NCBI GenBank assembly: GCA_028551475.1
Contig: CM052354.1
Location: forward strand, 3,393,391-3,457,390
Origin: Casuarina equisetifolia
Lineage: Eukaryota > Streptophyta > Magnoliopsida > Fagales > Casuarinaceae
Reading direction: 5' to 3'
DNA length: 64,000 nt
Both the position numbers and the translations under genes were made by a program. Under the pieces are notes generated by a model that was not told the DNA's origin, did not search any database, and saw only the letters and a list, made by a program, of their open reading frames with translations. Below are positions 11,350 to 22,880 of this stretch, piece by piece (the stretch's first letter is position 1; every line of letters begins with the position of its first letter).

Positions 11350-12914
11350 AAAATCCCCCTGTGGCAAGGATGAGTAAACCTATACTAGGGCAGCTCTTCA
11401 AGTATCTGACTACTCGAATCGCAGCTTCCCAATTGGACTTCTTCGGTGAGTGCATAAATTGTGCTAAGTTGTGAACTACATATGAAATGTCCGGTCTTGT
11501 GATGTTGAGATAGTTCAACTTCCCAATGAGCTGTTGATATTTCAAAGGATCTGTTAGGAGAGGATCATCATCACGAGGGATTGGTGCCCCCTGATCATAC
11601 TGTGGTGTAGTCAATGAGAGATTGGTGTCCATGGGATTGTCAACCGGTTTGGCTCCCCAAGCCTAAGCTCATCAATCAGCACCAAGATATACTTATGTTG
11701 ACTTAGCTGAAGCCCTTGAGGATCGTGTAGGACCTCAATCCCAAGATAATACTTCAGATCTCCCAAGTCCTTGATATGAAAAACTGAATGAAGATGCTCC
11801 TTGAGCTCATGAATCCCATCAAGATCGCTGCCCGTGATGAGGATGTCATCAACATAAATGAGAAGGAGTACGATGAGATTACCTCGACGTCGTACAAACA
11901 AGGAGGTGTCATGCATGGAATCCTGATATCCAGCTGGGAGAAGGGCATCGGTGAATTTGGCATACCATTGCCGAGTAGCTTGTTTCAGGCCATATAAAGA
12001 TTTCTTCAACTTGCAAACTTTCCCACTGTGCTCATGCGGGTCTCCAGGGGGAAGTCGCATGTATACATTTTCATGGAGATCGCCCTGTAAAAAGGCATTG
12101 GTGACGTCCATCTGATGGATCCCCCAATGATTCTGGGCGGCAAGGGAGAGAGCGCATCTGATGGTGATGTGCTTGACAACAGGAGCAAAGATCTAGTGAT
12201 AATCGACACCTTCCTTCTGACTGTAGCCTTTAGCTACGAGACGGGCCTTGTACCGTTCCACTGTCCCATCAACTAGATACTTGATCTTGTACACCCACTT
12301 ACACCCAATGGGCTTGCGGCCAGGGGGTAAATCCACAATGTCCTAAGTGTCATTGTCTTCTAAGGCTTTGATTTCCTGTGCCATGGCTTCTTGCCACCTA
12401 GGATTGCCAACAGCCTCATGGTGATAGAGAGGCTCAGTGTCTGCAGAGATGGAGGCAATAAAGTGTTGGGAAGAGGGGGAAAGATGAGCATAGGAGAGGT
12501 AGGAAGAAAGTGGGTAGGTGGAAGAGTCACTTTCAGAAAGGTGGATAATAGGGCAAACATAGTCAGTCAACCAAAGTGGTGGTCAGGTTTCCCGAGTGGA
12601 ACGTCGGGGAGGTGGAGCAGAGGTGGAAGTGGAAGGAAGATCATCTGCCGAGGGGGAAGGTCATCATCAGAGAAGACATCATAGGAATCGGCGGAGGATG
12701 GTAAAGGAACGGGAGTCCGACTCGGTGGTGGAGCTGGAGCGGAAGATGAAGAGTCAACTGTATGAGGTAGTGGCTCAATGGTGGGTTCTGGAGATGGTGG
12801 GGTAGGAACCTCAAGATCAGGTGGAGCCAAAGGACCCTGCATAGTAGATTGCATTTTGGGACCTATATGGGAAAAAAGGAATATGTCCTCGTAAAATTTT
12901 ACATCCTGACTCAC
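11350..12914 (-). pseudogene. Copia-1 reverse transcriptase part
   Basis: Fossil RT region. It shows MDVTNAFLQGDL, the YVDDILITG catalytic-site signature and the KDLGDLKYYLGIEV motif, all typical of Ty1/Copia. The element is interrupted; details are not listed. Confidence 0.9.
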
Positions 12915-12956
12915 AAAAAACTTGCGGCTTTCAGCATTGTAAAGCCGATACCCCTT

Positions 12957-14282
12957 TTAAACTTGAGCATATCCCATAAAGACACTGGGAATAGCCCATG
13001 GGGCGAACTTGTCCTGAGGCCCCACAGTGGTGGCATGACACATGCAACCAAAAACTCTAAGATGTGAGAGGGATGGTGATTTTCCAAATAATTTTTCAAA
13101 AGGAGTGATTCCTTGCAAAATAGATGAGGGCATTCGATTGATAAGATAGGTGGCAGTGAGAATGCATTCCCCCCAAAATTTCCCAGGCATAGAGCTTTGA
13201 AATTCCAGAGCTCGTGCAACATCAAGAAGATGTCGATGCTTGCGTTCCACAACCCCATTTTGTTGGGGGGTGTGAACACAAGAACTCTCATGGATAATGC
13301 CTTGTGATGAGAATAATTTTTTAGTATGAGAGTTGAAAAAATCATAGGCATTGTCAGATCTAATACGTCTAACTTCTAAGCTGAATTGGTTTTTTACCAT
13401 CAGTAGAAATTCCTCCAACCGAGAAAAGGTTTCACTTTTGACTTTCATGAGGAACATCCATGTTCCGCGTGAGAAGTCATCAATAAGTGTGAGGAAATAA
13501 CAGGATCCATCATGATTGGGGATACGATAAGGCCCCCAAACATCAATGTGAATTAGATCAAAAATCCGTTGCGCTGTGTGGTCGCATGTAGGAAAAGGAT
13601 TCCTAGTTTGTTTTGCAAGGAGACAAACTATACAAGGAGTGGACAAAATATTTTTGCAAGATTTAAATTCATTTAAAAATTGAAATTTGGCTTGGGACAT
13701 ATGCCCAAGTCTACAATGCCAAAGTTGAGAGTTTGAAAAATCACACGCTGACAACGTGTTTACAAAAGATGGGCGAGGCCCAGAATTTAAAGCAATATCA
13801 TTTTGTCCAGGACATGCTACAAAGAAATAAAGCTCATTGCACATTCTACCGAGTCCTTTGACTTCACTCGTCAAAAGGTCCTGAAAGACACAAAAATCGG
13901 CATATAGGCTGATGCGACAATTATTTTCATGGCAAAGTTTGGAAGTGGATAAAAGATTAAATTTAAAATCTGGTGAGTATAGAACATTGTTCAATTTTAG
14001 TTGTCTAGATATATGGGTGTGTCCAGTGTGTGTAATCAAGGCACTATCACCATTAGGAAATTTAACTTTCCTAGATCTAGATGCACATGGAACAAGAGAA
14101 TCTAAGCATTGAATATTAGCAGTAATATGATCACTTGCACTAGAGTCAATAATCCAAACTTTTGAGAGGAAAGCGCTTGTACCTGCGAGATGGGCATGGC
14201 CATCTGAATCAGCATGCAGGAATTTGATGAAGCGCTGGTAATCAGTCTTGGTAATGAAGACATGATCAGAATCATTGGCCAC
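12957..14282 (-). pseudogene. Copia-1 GAG-pre-integrase and integrase part
   Basis: Fossil region with the LWHCRLGHMS (GAG-pre-integrase zinc-binding) motif, a DVWGPYRIPNHDG segment, LIDDFSRGTWMFLM and HTPQQNGVVERKHRHLL of the integrase core. This is the longest single open stretch of the element. Confidence 0.92.
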
Positions 14283-14469
14283 TAGGTTGGCTTAAGCAGG
14301 TGGAGCTTCTCCTTTGTAGTACTTGTGCTCGGGGGGTACCTGTTGAGTTTGTAGCACTCTTTGTGATCATGGCCATAATTTTACAGTATTCACATTGGGG
14401 ACCAATCAAACGGTAGCATTCCTTCTTCCAATGGCCTTTTTTCCCACAAAAATCGCATTTTTCTTCTTG

Positions 14470-15768
14470 CTACCCCCCCCGAAACAACCTGTCGTTTTGC
14501 CCAGTTTTGAGCGAAACCGACACGTCGTTTTGAATGGCCCTAAACGACCGGTCGTTTTGGCGAGCTGAAAATGACACATCGTTTTGATCGGGTTTAACTG
14601 AAAATGGTGCGTCGTGCGCCTCGGGCGGTCGTTCGCTGAATCTCATCCCAATAAGTTGATCCACCGTAAAAGGGTGCTGACGCACGTGGGGACCTATTGC
14701 GTTGCCCGAGTGTTTCGCCGCAACAAAAGTATAATCGCCGGTTGTTTTCCCCGATGCATTTCGACGATATTCAGCCTTGCTGATGATCGCATAGGTCTGA
14801 ATAACGTCTGAAGGAGGCTGCATAAGCAGAATCTGCTCACTAATTGCCGAATAGCCGACGTTGAGACCGTTTAAGAACTGATAAAAGTTCATCCGAGCTT
14901 CGTGAAGCTGCCACGGCCGGTGTTGGAGCACCTCCGGTGAAATTGTCTCCAAAAGGGTGGTGTATTCGTCCCAGAGCTGTCGGAGGCGGCCGAAATAGGT
15001 CGAAACAGCCTCTCCCCCCTACCGGATTCCCCAAATTTCACGAATGAGGTCGTAAACCCTAGACGGGTCGACCTGAGAGTAGCAGGTGTGGAGCTCGGAC
15101 CACATTTGGGCCGCTTCTCGGGTGTAGATGAGGCCGTCATGCAATTCTACGGAGATGGAGTTGAGAATCCAGCCACGGTAGAGATCGTTGTAGCGGTCCC
15201 AAAGATGTCAGGTCGGAGAATTGGGTGCTGGCTTCGGGTATGACCCATCGACAAAAACAAGTTTGTTTTTTATGGAGAGAGCGATTTTCATCGTTTCACT
15301 CCAAATCGCGTAGTTTGAGCGGCCGGCGAGGTTCGCCATCACGAGAGCCACCGAATGGGTGTCTCCGATGTGAAGATAGAGCGGATCCGAAGGTTCGGGT
15401 GCGATGTTGACCCGTAACAGAGAATCGGGTTGAATCGACGGCGATGGAGACAGCGTACGAAGGGGGTTTTGCCCGGAGGTGGTTCCAGGGGTGAACCCGC
15501 TTCGTCCACTGCGATGTGGTGGTACATACGGCGTCTTGCCATGAGAGTTGCTGCTAGTGGGGTCAGCCATCGGGTCGGGTCCGTCGTCTGCGGTGGTGAG
15601 ACAGAAACGGCGACGTTCGGTGAATGGAGGCCAAAAGAAACGACAGCATTCGTGGTGTAGGGTGAAGTGCGGTCGTTTGGCAGACTGAGGGAGGAAATGG
15701 CGTCGTTCCTGTGTGAGGGGCAGAAAACAACGTCGTTTGAGGTGAACGTCATTTGCGTTAGAGGGCAA
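14470..15768 (-). pseudogene. Copia-1 gag part
   Basis: Fossil gag region with WSETMKIALSIKNKL near its start (UBN2/Copia-type gag N-terminus) and WQLHEARMNFYQFLNGLN further on. It contains many repeats of a CGTCGTTT-like DNA motif (see finding). It is interrupted. Confidence 0.85.
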
Positions 15769-16060
15769 AGCGACGTCGTATCAGTAAAGAAGGGCGTCGC
15801 TGCGTTGAGGAGCAAGCGGCGTCGTTCTGGATAAGTGGGAAGAGGGAGGACGACGTCGTTTAGGTCGTCTTCCTTACTCGGTTACCGATGAGTCGAAAAA
15901 GACAAAGAAGAAAAAAAAAAGGTTTCCTCTGTACCGGGGATAGGGGGTAAAAAAAAAAAGGGTGGAAAATGGGCAAAAAAGGCCGAAAAAAACGGTATGA
16001 GTTGAGCTGAAGCGATTTGGTAGGTGTTTGAAGGAAGAAAACTCATGATTGGTAACCTAG

Positions 16061-16074
16061 GCTATTTGATACCA
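16061..16074 (-). other. Copia-1 primer-binding site
   Basis: On the minus strand it reads TGGTATCAAATAGC, directly beside the 5' LTR. The first eight bases match the usual initiator-Met-tRNA site TGGTATCAGAGC. Confidence 0.85.
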
Positions 16075-16404
16075 TGTAAACAGAAGTGTTTGAACACATG
16101 AATGAAGAAAAACTCTGATAAATTGAGAGTAAGGTCGATTACAATGAAATTGGATAAGTTGTTCCCATTATGGATATTATGAACATAAAACAAAAGTATT
16201 TATAGACAAAAGGGATGAATGTAACCCTAAACCTAGAAATCTTGTCCAGCGGTCCGAATAGTGTCTTCTTGCAAGTTGCGTGCTACAAGCTGGACAGTGC
16301 AGGCAGCAGCAAAGAAGTCAGACGCGTGCTTCTCTGCTATGCCTCAGAGCTGGTGATGTGGTAGCCACGTGGACATGGCTGCCACATAGGTTCATATCCG
16401 AACA
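16075..16404 (-). repeat. Copia-1 5' LTR (right copy)
   Basis: A 330-bp direct repeat of 10529-10858, starting TGTAAACAGAAG and ending CCGAACA. Confidence 0.95.
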
Positions 16405-17040
16405 TATAATAGCATACAAATGAAATTTGGGATTTTTTCAATGCAGAGACTTGAGCTAGGTGAAGTCTTGAAAACAACGGAGAAGGATTCGAAGGCAAGG
16501 GAAAAGACTCAAATGGACTCGAGGGAACCTCCTCTTCGATCTCCACCACACCCTATGAAACATGATGGTAAAGTAAAACTAGTTCCAAGAATTTCTCCGT
16601 GATGATTGCTCCAACTCCGATGATGTTGGGCCTTCCAAACACGTTCAAGCAGTTGGGTTCCTACAACAAAAACGCTACCGCCTCCAATAACAACATTGGT
16701 CCGTCCGACTGATCGTCAAGTTCAGCATTGATACGTTGGTGGCAAGGAAGAAGAAAGGCCAGCTGAAGAAATACTCGCGCTTACTTTTTTGCGCTATGTT
16801 GGTGCTCATTCCCCTTTCAGGTTCTTCAACTGCCAATCAACCGAGTCCGTACCAACATTGGCCACGCATTATTGTTGAAGCCTCCTCCGAAGTATAGGCA
16901 TCATCCACTTCGCTTTAGAAAGAAGCAGTTGAAAGCTATGGCTAGACTTTTTTGTGCTTTCTAAGAAGCAAAGCTATTCCCTTTGTCTTTAGCACCCATG
17001 TATGGACCGTCATAAGGATGATACAGAATTAGATGTAACT
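16405..17040 (+). repeat. cassette array I, distal part with module copy c6
   Basis: This continues the cassette interrupted by Copia-1. It holds a CTTGAGCTAGGTGAAGTCTTGAAAA block like 34827 and 36240, the peptide module c6 at 16613 (NSDDVGPSKHVQAVGF) and a following open frame near 16725 (FSIDTLVARKKKGQLKK, then a hydrophobic stretch LLFCAMLVLIPL, to TAG near 16908). The F-x-I-D-x-L-V-x-R-K peptide recurs near 36560 (FNIDALVIRK). The distal part (16850-17030; GAAAGCTATGGCTA, AGCTATTCCCTTTGTCTTT) matches 41410-41590 beyond the Athila insertion. Confidence 0.6.
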
Positions 17041-19550
17041 GAAACATACTGGAACCATTTCAACTCCTATGTAAAATGTACACAACAGAGTTATTTTTTT
17101 CCCATGATATTTCTATGTCTTGATGTTTGATTTGCTGATTTAACCTTTTCTCCAAGGAAAAAAAAAACATTAATTATACTTACGGAATGACTGATCCCGA
17201 AATTGGGTAGCGATTTCCTGTCTGGTGTTTAATTCAGAAAGAAGGGATTTACTTGCAAATCCTTTTGGTTCAAATGGATGTTATGCTTAGTTCTTCTTTT
17301 GACTAATTTTTAAGAGCCTTAGATCATTTTTGCGGAGAGCTGATTTGCGATCTACGATGCGTCTTAAAATGTTAGTTTGATATCTTTGAGCATAACCTAG
17401 CCATAAAAATCGGGGCATAATCCATTTGATATTGTGTTAAATGGGGAACATTAATGGGTATAAATACAAGCAAATCAGGATCAGCAAAGAAGCAGTTGAG
17501 GAATTTCTCTTCAACTGATACCGAACACTGCATCAAGATTTGATTTTTGAATGGTTGTTATTTAAATTCATCCATCTAATCTAAGCGGTAGATTCGATAG
17601 GCTTTGTGGCAAAAGTTTTTGGAGAGCTAAAAGAGTAGATTTATTTAGTATCGATTTCTGTATGGATTATTTATAATTGATAAGGTCGAAATAACCCAAG
17701 GATATTGTCGATATATAAGACAGAATAAGCACCAAAGTTGCCTACATATATGAGATAGGATATATCTAGTTCATTATATAAGCTCTGAAATGTTAAGAAT
17801 AGATTGCCTAGTCTAAAAGTTCTTAACTGCTTGTGTCCTAGGAAGGATCTTAACTTTAACAGCAAGCAATACTCAAACTGCTCCTCTTACATGGGTTCGT
17901 GCGTCCACTTGGAATCTGTCAATTGCTCAACTAAGTTATTAAGTTTATGCATCCAAGGTTGCTGCCCCTATGTAAATAATTAACTTAGATGTTATTGGTG
18001 AATTGTATACAGTAGGTTTATCATTTCAAGCTTTTCATTTTACGGACACAGGAACAATTAAATGTAATCGAAGGCCCATGGTGGACACCTATTTTTCTCG
18101 CTCAATAATTTCAATCATAACCACAAATTCAAACTTGAATTTTTGTTCCTAGTTTAGTTATTGGTACTTAGATTCAATGTCAATATTGTATTGCTATGTA
18201 TCAAGAATAGTGTTTTTGTTAATCTATAAAGTTCTTATTTAGAGTTTGATTATTGTAGAAGATTAGATAACATCTTTATGATGAATCATGTGTTCTTTCA
18301 TCAACTGAAAGTTATTTGGGCCAATTGGCCTTGTAAAATTTATTTGTGTCACTTGTTGTCATGTAAACGTATAGGTTAAGTTACAAAATTGTGTATAGAT
18401 AGGTATGATGCTTTTGTTTAAGATTTCCTTTTTGTGATTAATACATGTAATCTATAAAATTATGAAACTTATGCAACTGATAAATTTATATTTTCTTTGG
18501 AAATGATATCATTTAGAATGATACCCCTAACAAGTGGCAATGTCTAGTAGTACCATGACATATGAGGTTGTTTTAACATTTGTATAAGGTCTTTACAATA
18601 TTTTACCGAATGCTATTCATGTTGGGCAATAAGGACATATATACGTGATACAATAAATTTAACTAACATGAAAAGTGCATATACATTCATATCAGAATGA
18701 CAACATCGTCATTTTGACTCATAAAGAATTAGTTTTCTCAAAATTATGAATTTTTAGGAAAAAATAAAAATTTTGAAAATTTATGAATAAAACAAAATAT
18801 TTCTTCTATGAATAAAAGGATTGATGTTTTGTTTCAAAATATGTCAGTACCAAGTACAACTTAAAGAGTCCATCAATGGGCTCGGCCAATCTCTCACTCC
18901 TATTTCGCGGTCCAAAATGCACCTCATCGTTTTAGATCAAACGTTTCCATTTGGGTCACAATGGAGCCATGGGTTAGAAAAAACGTTGGCCTTCCAGGCC
19001 TCTCATCCGGTCCAACAAAGCAATGGTCTCCTGCATCCCTCGATTCAATGCACCTTAGCAAATTGCAATACAATTTCCTTAGCAAAATCCAAGACTAGAA
19101 ACTGATTGCAGGGTTAGAGAACTAGAGGCATCCTTAATTCGTACGATTTTATGATAAAGCTGTTCAAGCATTTCTCTTGTGGTATTCCAAACGTCAAAAC
19201 TGTCGGTCCTTAATGACAAATATATTCTTGCTATGGAAGTATGTTTTGGCATCAAGAACGAATCGGTGAAGCTAATGAACCGCGTTAGAAGCAGAACAAA
19301 AGAATGGTTGTCATTCTTTCTGGCCCACGAGAAAGAAAATAAGCAAAAGTAAGTTAAGAAATGTTAAAAGCTTAAAAAAAAAAATTACATTTTTTTTAAT
19401 GAATATGTGAGATTATTCATTAAAAAATAAGATAACATAAAAGTTTAAAGGCATACTCCATCATTACAATTTATCTAAGAGAAAATAAAGTTTGAAATTC
19501 CCCAACTATAACACAATAAAACATTCACTTAACTTATTTTGAAAACATTT
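17041..19550. other. intergenic DNA
   Basis: AT-rich DNA with no supportable gene. About 17925-18060 (ATCCAAGGTTGCTG-CCC-ATG-AATAA) matches 41740-41830, so the duplicated NLR block extends at least this far. An open frame of 94 codons at 18821-19105 lies in a slightly richer patch but shows no recognisable motif. Confidence 0.5.
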
Positions 19551-19559
19551 ACTATTATG

Positions 19560-20215
19560 TTCAAACTATATACAATAGAGACATGCTAAGAAAGAGAGTT
19601 TAAGAAGTTTTGTAGCCAAATCTTTTCCCTTAGTTGCTTTAATCATCTATTGCAGTTCAGAATTTCAATTATCGATGTGCTTATGAATGCCTTATTGTGC
19701 TAGAATACTTCTTCAAATTTGGCTAGTCTAAGTACATTGAAAAAACAAATGTGACATATTTTCATATTGAAAATTATAAAAATTAGAGTACATATCAATT
19801 TAAAGAAGCCATCGAGAAATCACTTTTGCTATAAGAAGTCTATCCTTATATATGAGCCAACTAATGAAATTATGTTTGTTGATTCTTCTAACCATATCAA
19901 ATCATACCATTCAACCTCATATTTACTTTGTGCAATTCCTTGTATGTTTATTTACAACAATACAAAGGTTTGGAGAGTGTAGAAGTGAAAATTTGTCATA
20001 GCTTTAAAAGATCTCTCCAACTTTATGCCATATTTTTTTTAATGTCAAGATACATAATTGAAGTTCTCTTGCATTTAGTATTATGAATCTATTTACTCCA
20101 TAAAGATGAATTTGGATAATTGATAAAATTCCAGAGTGACCATCTCAACAAAACTTTATTCCACACTTTAAGGTCTAGTAGTCGAAGTTCTTCTTCTTTT
20201 TTAAGTGAACAAACA
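19560..20215 (-). pseudogene. LINE relic: zf-RVT/C-terminal ORF2 fragment
   Basis: The minus-strand conceptual reading is broken but recognisable: LKVWNKVLLRWSLWNF (near 20190-20140), LWSK, SWRDLLKL, KDRLLI-like sequence and MSHLFFQCT. Together these match the zf-RVT region that follows the reverse transcriptase in plant L1-type LINEs (consensus ...NKALLLKWLWRF..., ...DHLFFEC...). Many stops and frame changes are present. No RT core or poly-A tail was found, so this is a fragment. The call rests on remembered family consensus. Confidence 0.65.
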
Positions 20216-20339
20216 ACTTGCTAAGCAACCTTATGAGTTTTATAGTCTTGCAAACTTCTTACCCACATAAAGCTCTTGAACCAAAGAAAAAGAAAGAAGA
20301 CCATGACTTAAAAACTAAGATTACCTAAAAAGGTGAAAC

Positions 20340-20900
20340 TGAAGATAAGGATTACTTGCTAATTATTACAATTAACTAACATCATGTTGTACCACTATGC
20401 AGTCATAAGTTTACACCTCTAAAGTGACAAACCATGTTGCACCACTATGTTGTCTTAGTTTCCATCAAGCATAAAACAATCTCTTCTCCGCAACCAACTA
20501 GCATAAGACAAACATGGTTGTGGCGGTGCTGGCTTTTTTATGTGTTGGCTTCTTTAGTCTAATTATGGTACTCATAATTCAAACATTTTTCTTGTGATTT
20601 GTGCATCAAATTAAATAACATCTATGAGAATGATTTGGTATGACAATGGAGGCAAAAATGCTTTAGAAAACAACAAAAGGTGTACCGGTGCTTTAGAAAA
20701 GTAACAAAAAGGAATGTGCTTTAGAAAGTAATCATGGAAGCCAAGTATTGCAAACAAGGAAGATAAGAAAGCAAAGTTTGTGACGCTGAAGGCCTTACAT
20801 TTTGTCATAAAAAGCAGAACAAAGTGTCCCAAGGGAGTTTACTTCAATTCCTACCAGTTAATCGATAGCCGTATAAGTAAAAAAAATTAAGAGTGAGGAA
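20340..20900. other. intergenic DNA
   Basis: No gene is seen. A short internal repeat GGTGCTTTAGAAAA/GTGCTTTAGAAAG occurs around 20660-20730. Confidence 0.5.
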
Positions 20901-20991
20901 AAAAAGAATACAAATGAAGAATGTGGGCTGCACAGAATCCAAACTTGGAAAGCCCAGGTAATTCTGACTCAGTTCTTATAATAAGGCAATC

Positions 20992-21240
20992 AATCTTGTG
21001 GCCTATTACGCCCTTTCTGATTGGGCACTATGCCTGTTCGATTTTCAGGCAAATCAAGGAATCAAATAGTTTGGTATTCAACGCCATGATCAGAGGGCGA
21101 GGGCATATGAAGGACACGGGGTTTGAGGAACCTCTATTTCTCTGCTTTGGGATGACAAAGAGGGAAATTGAATGTGCCAATTTCACTTACCCAGCTCTAC
21201 TTCTCTACTATGTCATGAGCATTGCTCGACTGCTATGGTT
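20992..21240 (+). pseudogene. PPR (pentatricopeptide repeat) protein gene relic
   Basis: The frame at 20992 reads NLVAYYALSDWA. After a frame change near 21025-21032 it continues YACSIFRQIKESNSLVFNAMIRG, then FEEPLFLCF and FTYPALL. This is the standard PLS-type PPR phrase (A-x-x-I-F-x-x-I-x-x-P-N-x-x-x-x-N-x-M-I-R-G ... A-L-x-L-Y-x-x-M ... D-N-F-T-Y-P-x-L-L-K-A-C). The N-A-L-S-D-W-x-x-x-D-Y-A order resembles the start of an organelle RNA-editing-type PPR. Only about 80 codons survive and the downstream repeats are missing. It is a non-functional fragment of a host gene. Confidence 0.8.
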
Positions 21241-22544
21241 GTTTGACAATGTCTATTTTGACCACAATGGTTATTTAAAGGATAGCTTCAGTTATTTATC
21301 GTAGTAGACTTTGTAAACATTGGGAGTCGGGTTGTATGTATCAAAATTCTATTATTCATTCGCTGAAAATGATGGATTTGAACATCTGAACATTTTGAAT
21401 ATGATATAATTTGAGAGCACATAGTTGAGAACAGGTAAAAAATTTCATGGAAAATGAAGACTTGCTTCAATCATTATTACAAAATATGCCTACGGTTCAT
21501 GCAAAATACACTCGCAGATACCATTTCTAGTAAGGAGGAAGTTCATGGCTCCTGGTGGGAGCAAGACCCTCTCTCTCGCAAGCACCGTCTCTTCAGTATG
21601 TAGAGTTAATTTCAGGAAAATTTACAACCTTCCATGTCTGGATGTATGGTCACGATTAACTTACCAACATGTTTAAAAAATTTCCATCACCTTAAGCTTA
21701 CAAAGTCCATATATAAGGCCACCTGCATTAAGTGGGCTTGAAGAAAATCAGTTTTGCATGATATTGGAATTGGACCACCTGATCTAATTGTGTCCGCTGT
21801 TTGATAAAACTAAGAAGCCCATATCAGCAAACTTGAAAGTGGGTGAGAGCCCATATCGCATGTTCTTACGTTATTTATTATGCCTTCGCCATCTCCGTCC
21901 TCTTGTTGTTTCCGACAAAGCCGAAGTAAATCCGTGCAAAAGGGACCTAACATCTCTTCCTAGGACAAGAGGAGGTGGCTCCTGCTGCTACTGTTAATAT
22001 CTCTGAAAGCCAAGTATCGCAAACGAAGAAGGTAAGACCCTCCCATCCATTATTACTGACAACTTTCGTACCTCTTCGCTTTGCCATGCTTTTATTGTAC
22101 AGTGGGCTTTGGATTCCTCTTGAAACATTGAATTCGCTGTAAAAGCTGCTTGACGTGTGACCCAAAGACGTCAGAGGCACGAAATTGACGAGTCTCAAGA
22201 CAAATATAGCTGATAAGAACAGGCCATTGACTAATCAAGCAGTACCATCAATATCCACCAACGTAAATTATTGCGAGTAATTTATGGCAAATTGTTTGCT
22301 TTGTTCATACGGTGGAAGTTGCAGACCCGTGGCCTTCACCATTGTGAACACAATGTAATTACGCATGCTGAAATGACCCCTAGAAAAGTAGTTACAATTT
22401 TGGCTGACAATTTTGCCGGAGAATGAATTCCTTACTACGCTTAAAAAGGTAAAGAAGATAATAACAGAAAAGCTTAAAGCTAAGGGAGGAAAGATAAAAA
22501 CTCTTGACCATCATCGAGTTGGACGTGCTAAAAAGTTAGAGAAT

Positions 22545-22880
22545 AAAGATTAAAGTTCGAGACTTCTCTATCTTGGAAAAGATTGTCTTATGTTCTATAT
22601 TGTTTAGTAGAAAGTGATAAGTAAATAAGTATTCAATTTTTGTCCAAAGTGAAAAAACTGTTATTTTAGATATTAGTTTTTATATTTTTTTCCCATCATT
22701 TGGGTTTGATGTTTAAAATGAACAATAAATGATATCCCAAGCTAAAGTTTATAGCAATTGCATTATGGATTATCTTTTTAAATTTTTGTATGGTTAAATG
22801 TATCAATCATTGAACAAATATAAGAGAGTTTGAAGTCCAAAAAATCTGAAAAATAAAGACAAGATCCAATATTACTGATA
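22545..22880 (+). repeat. AT-rich repeat unit, copy 1
   Basis: It pairs with 25360-25700. Shared order: AGACTTCTCTAT, AAAGA-TGTCTTATG-TCTA, ATTGTTTAGTA/ATTGCTCACTGA, a TGGG-TTTGATGTT-AAA block, AAATGTATCAAT-ATTGA, AGTCCAAAAAAT. The spacing is about 2.8 kb. A partial third copy may lie near 26270-26330. Confidence 0.6.

Larger units (their letters stand above)
10529..16404 (-). mobile_element. Copia-1: Ty1/Copia LTR retrotransposon relic
   Basis: The element is about 5.9 kb with both 330-bp LTRs and reads on the minus strand. Ends are TG...CA. Flanking 5-mers are TATAC (10524-10528) and TATAA (16405-16409), probably a target-site duplication with one change. The primer-binding site next to the right (5') LTR is complementary to initiator tRNA-Met. 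The part order gag, integrase, RT, RNase H is diagnostic of Copia. It is broken, with several interruptions. The LTRs differ at about 27 of 330 sites by eye (about 8%), so the insertion is millions of years old; the exact age depends on an unknown substitution rate. It landed within cassette array I and split it. Confidence 0.95.

Noticed and set aside
12391-12805. Glycine/arginine-rich plus-strand frames inside Copia-1
   Set aside because: They are antisense to the proline/serine-rich linker between integrase and RT. The bias is a mirror of that linker.
15339-15815. Long frames overlapping the Copia-1 gag on either strand
   Set aside because: They are shadows of the GC-rich gag region and its repeated motif.
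18821-19105. 94-codon open frame
   Set aside because: No motif, no promoter or polyA context and no second copy in the window. Composition alone could give it.
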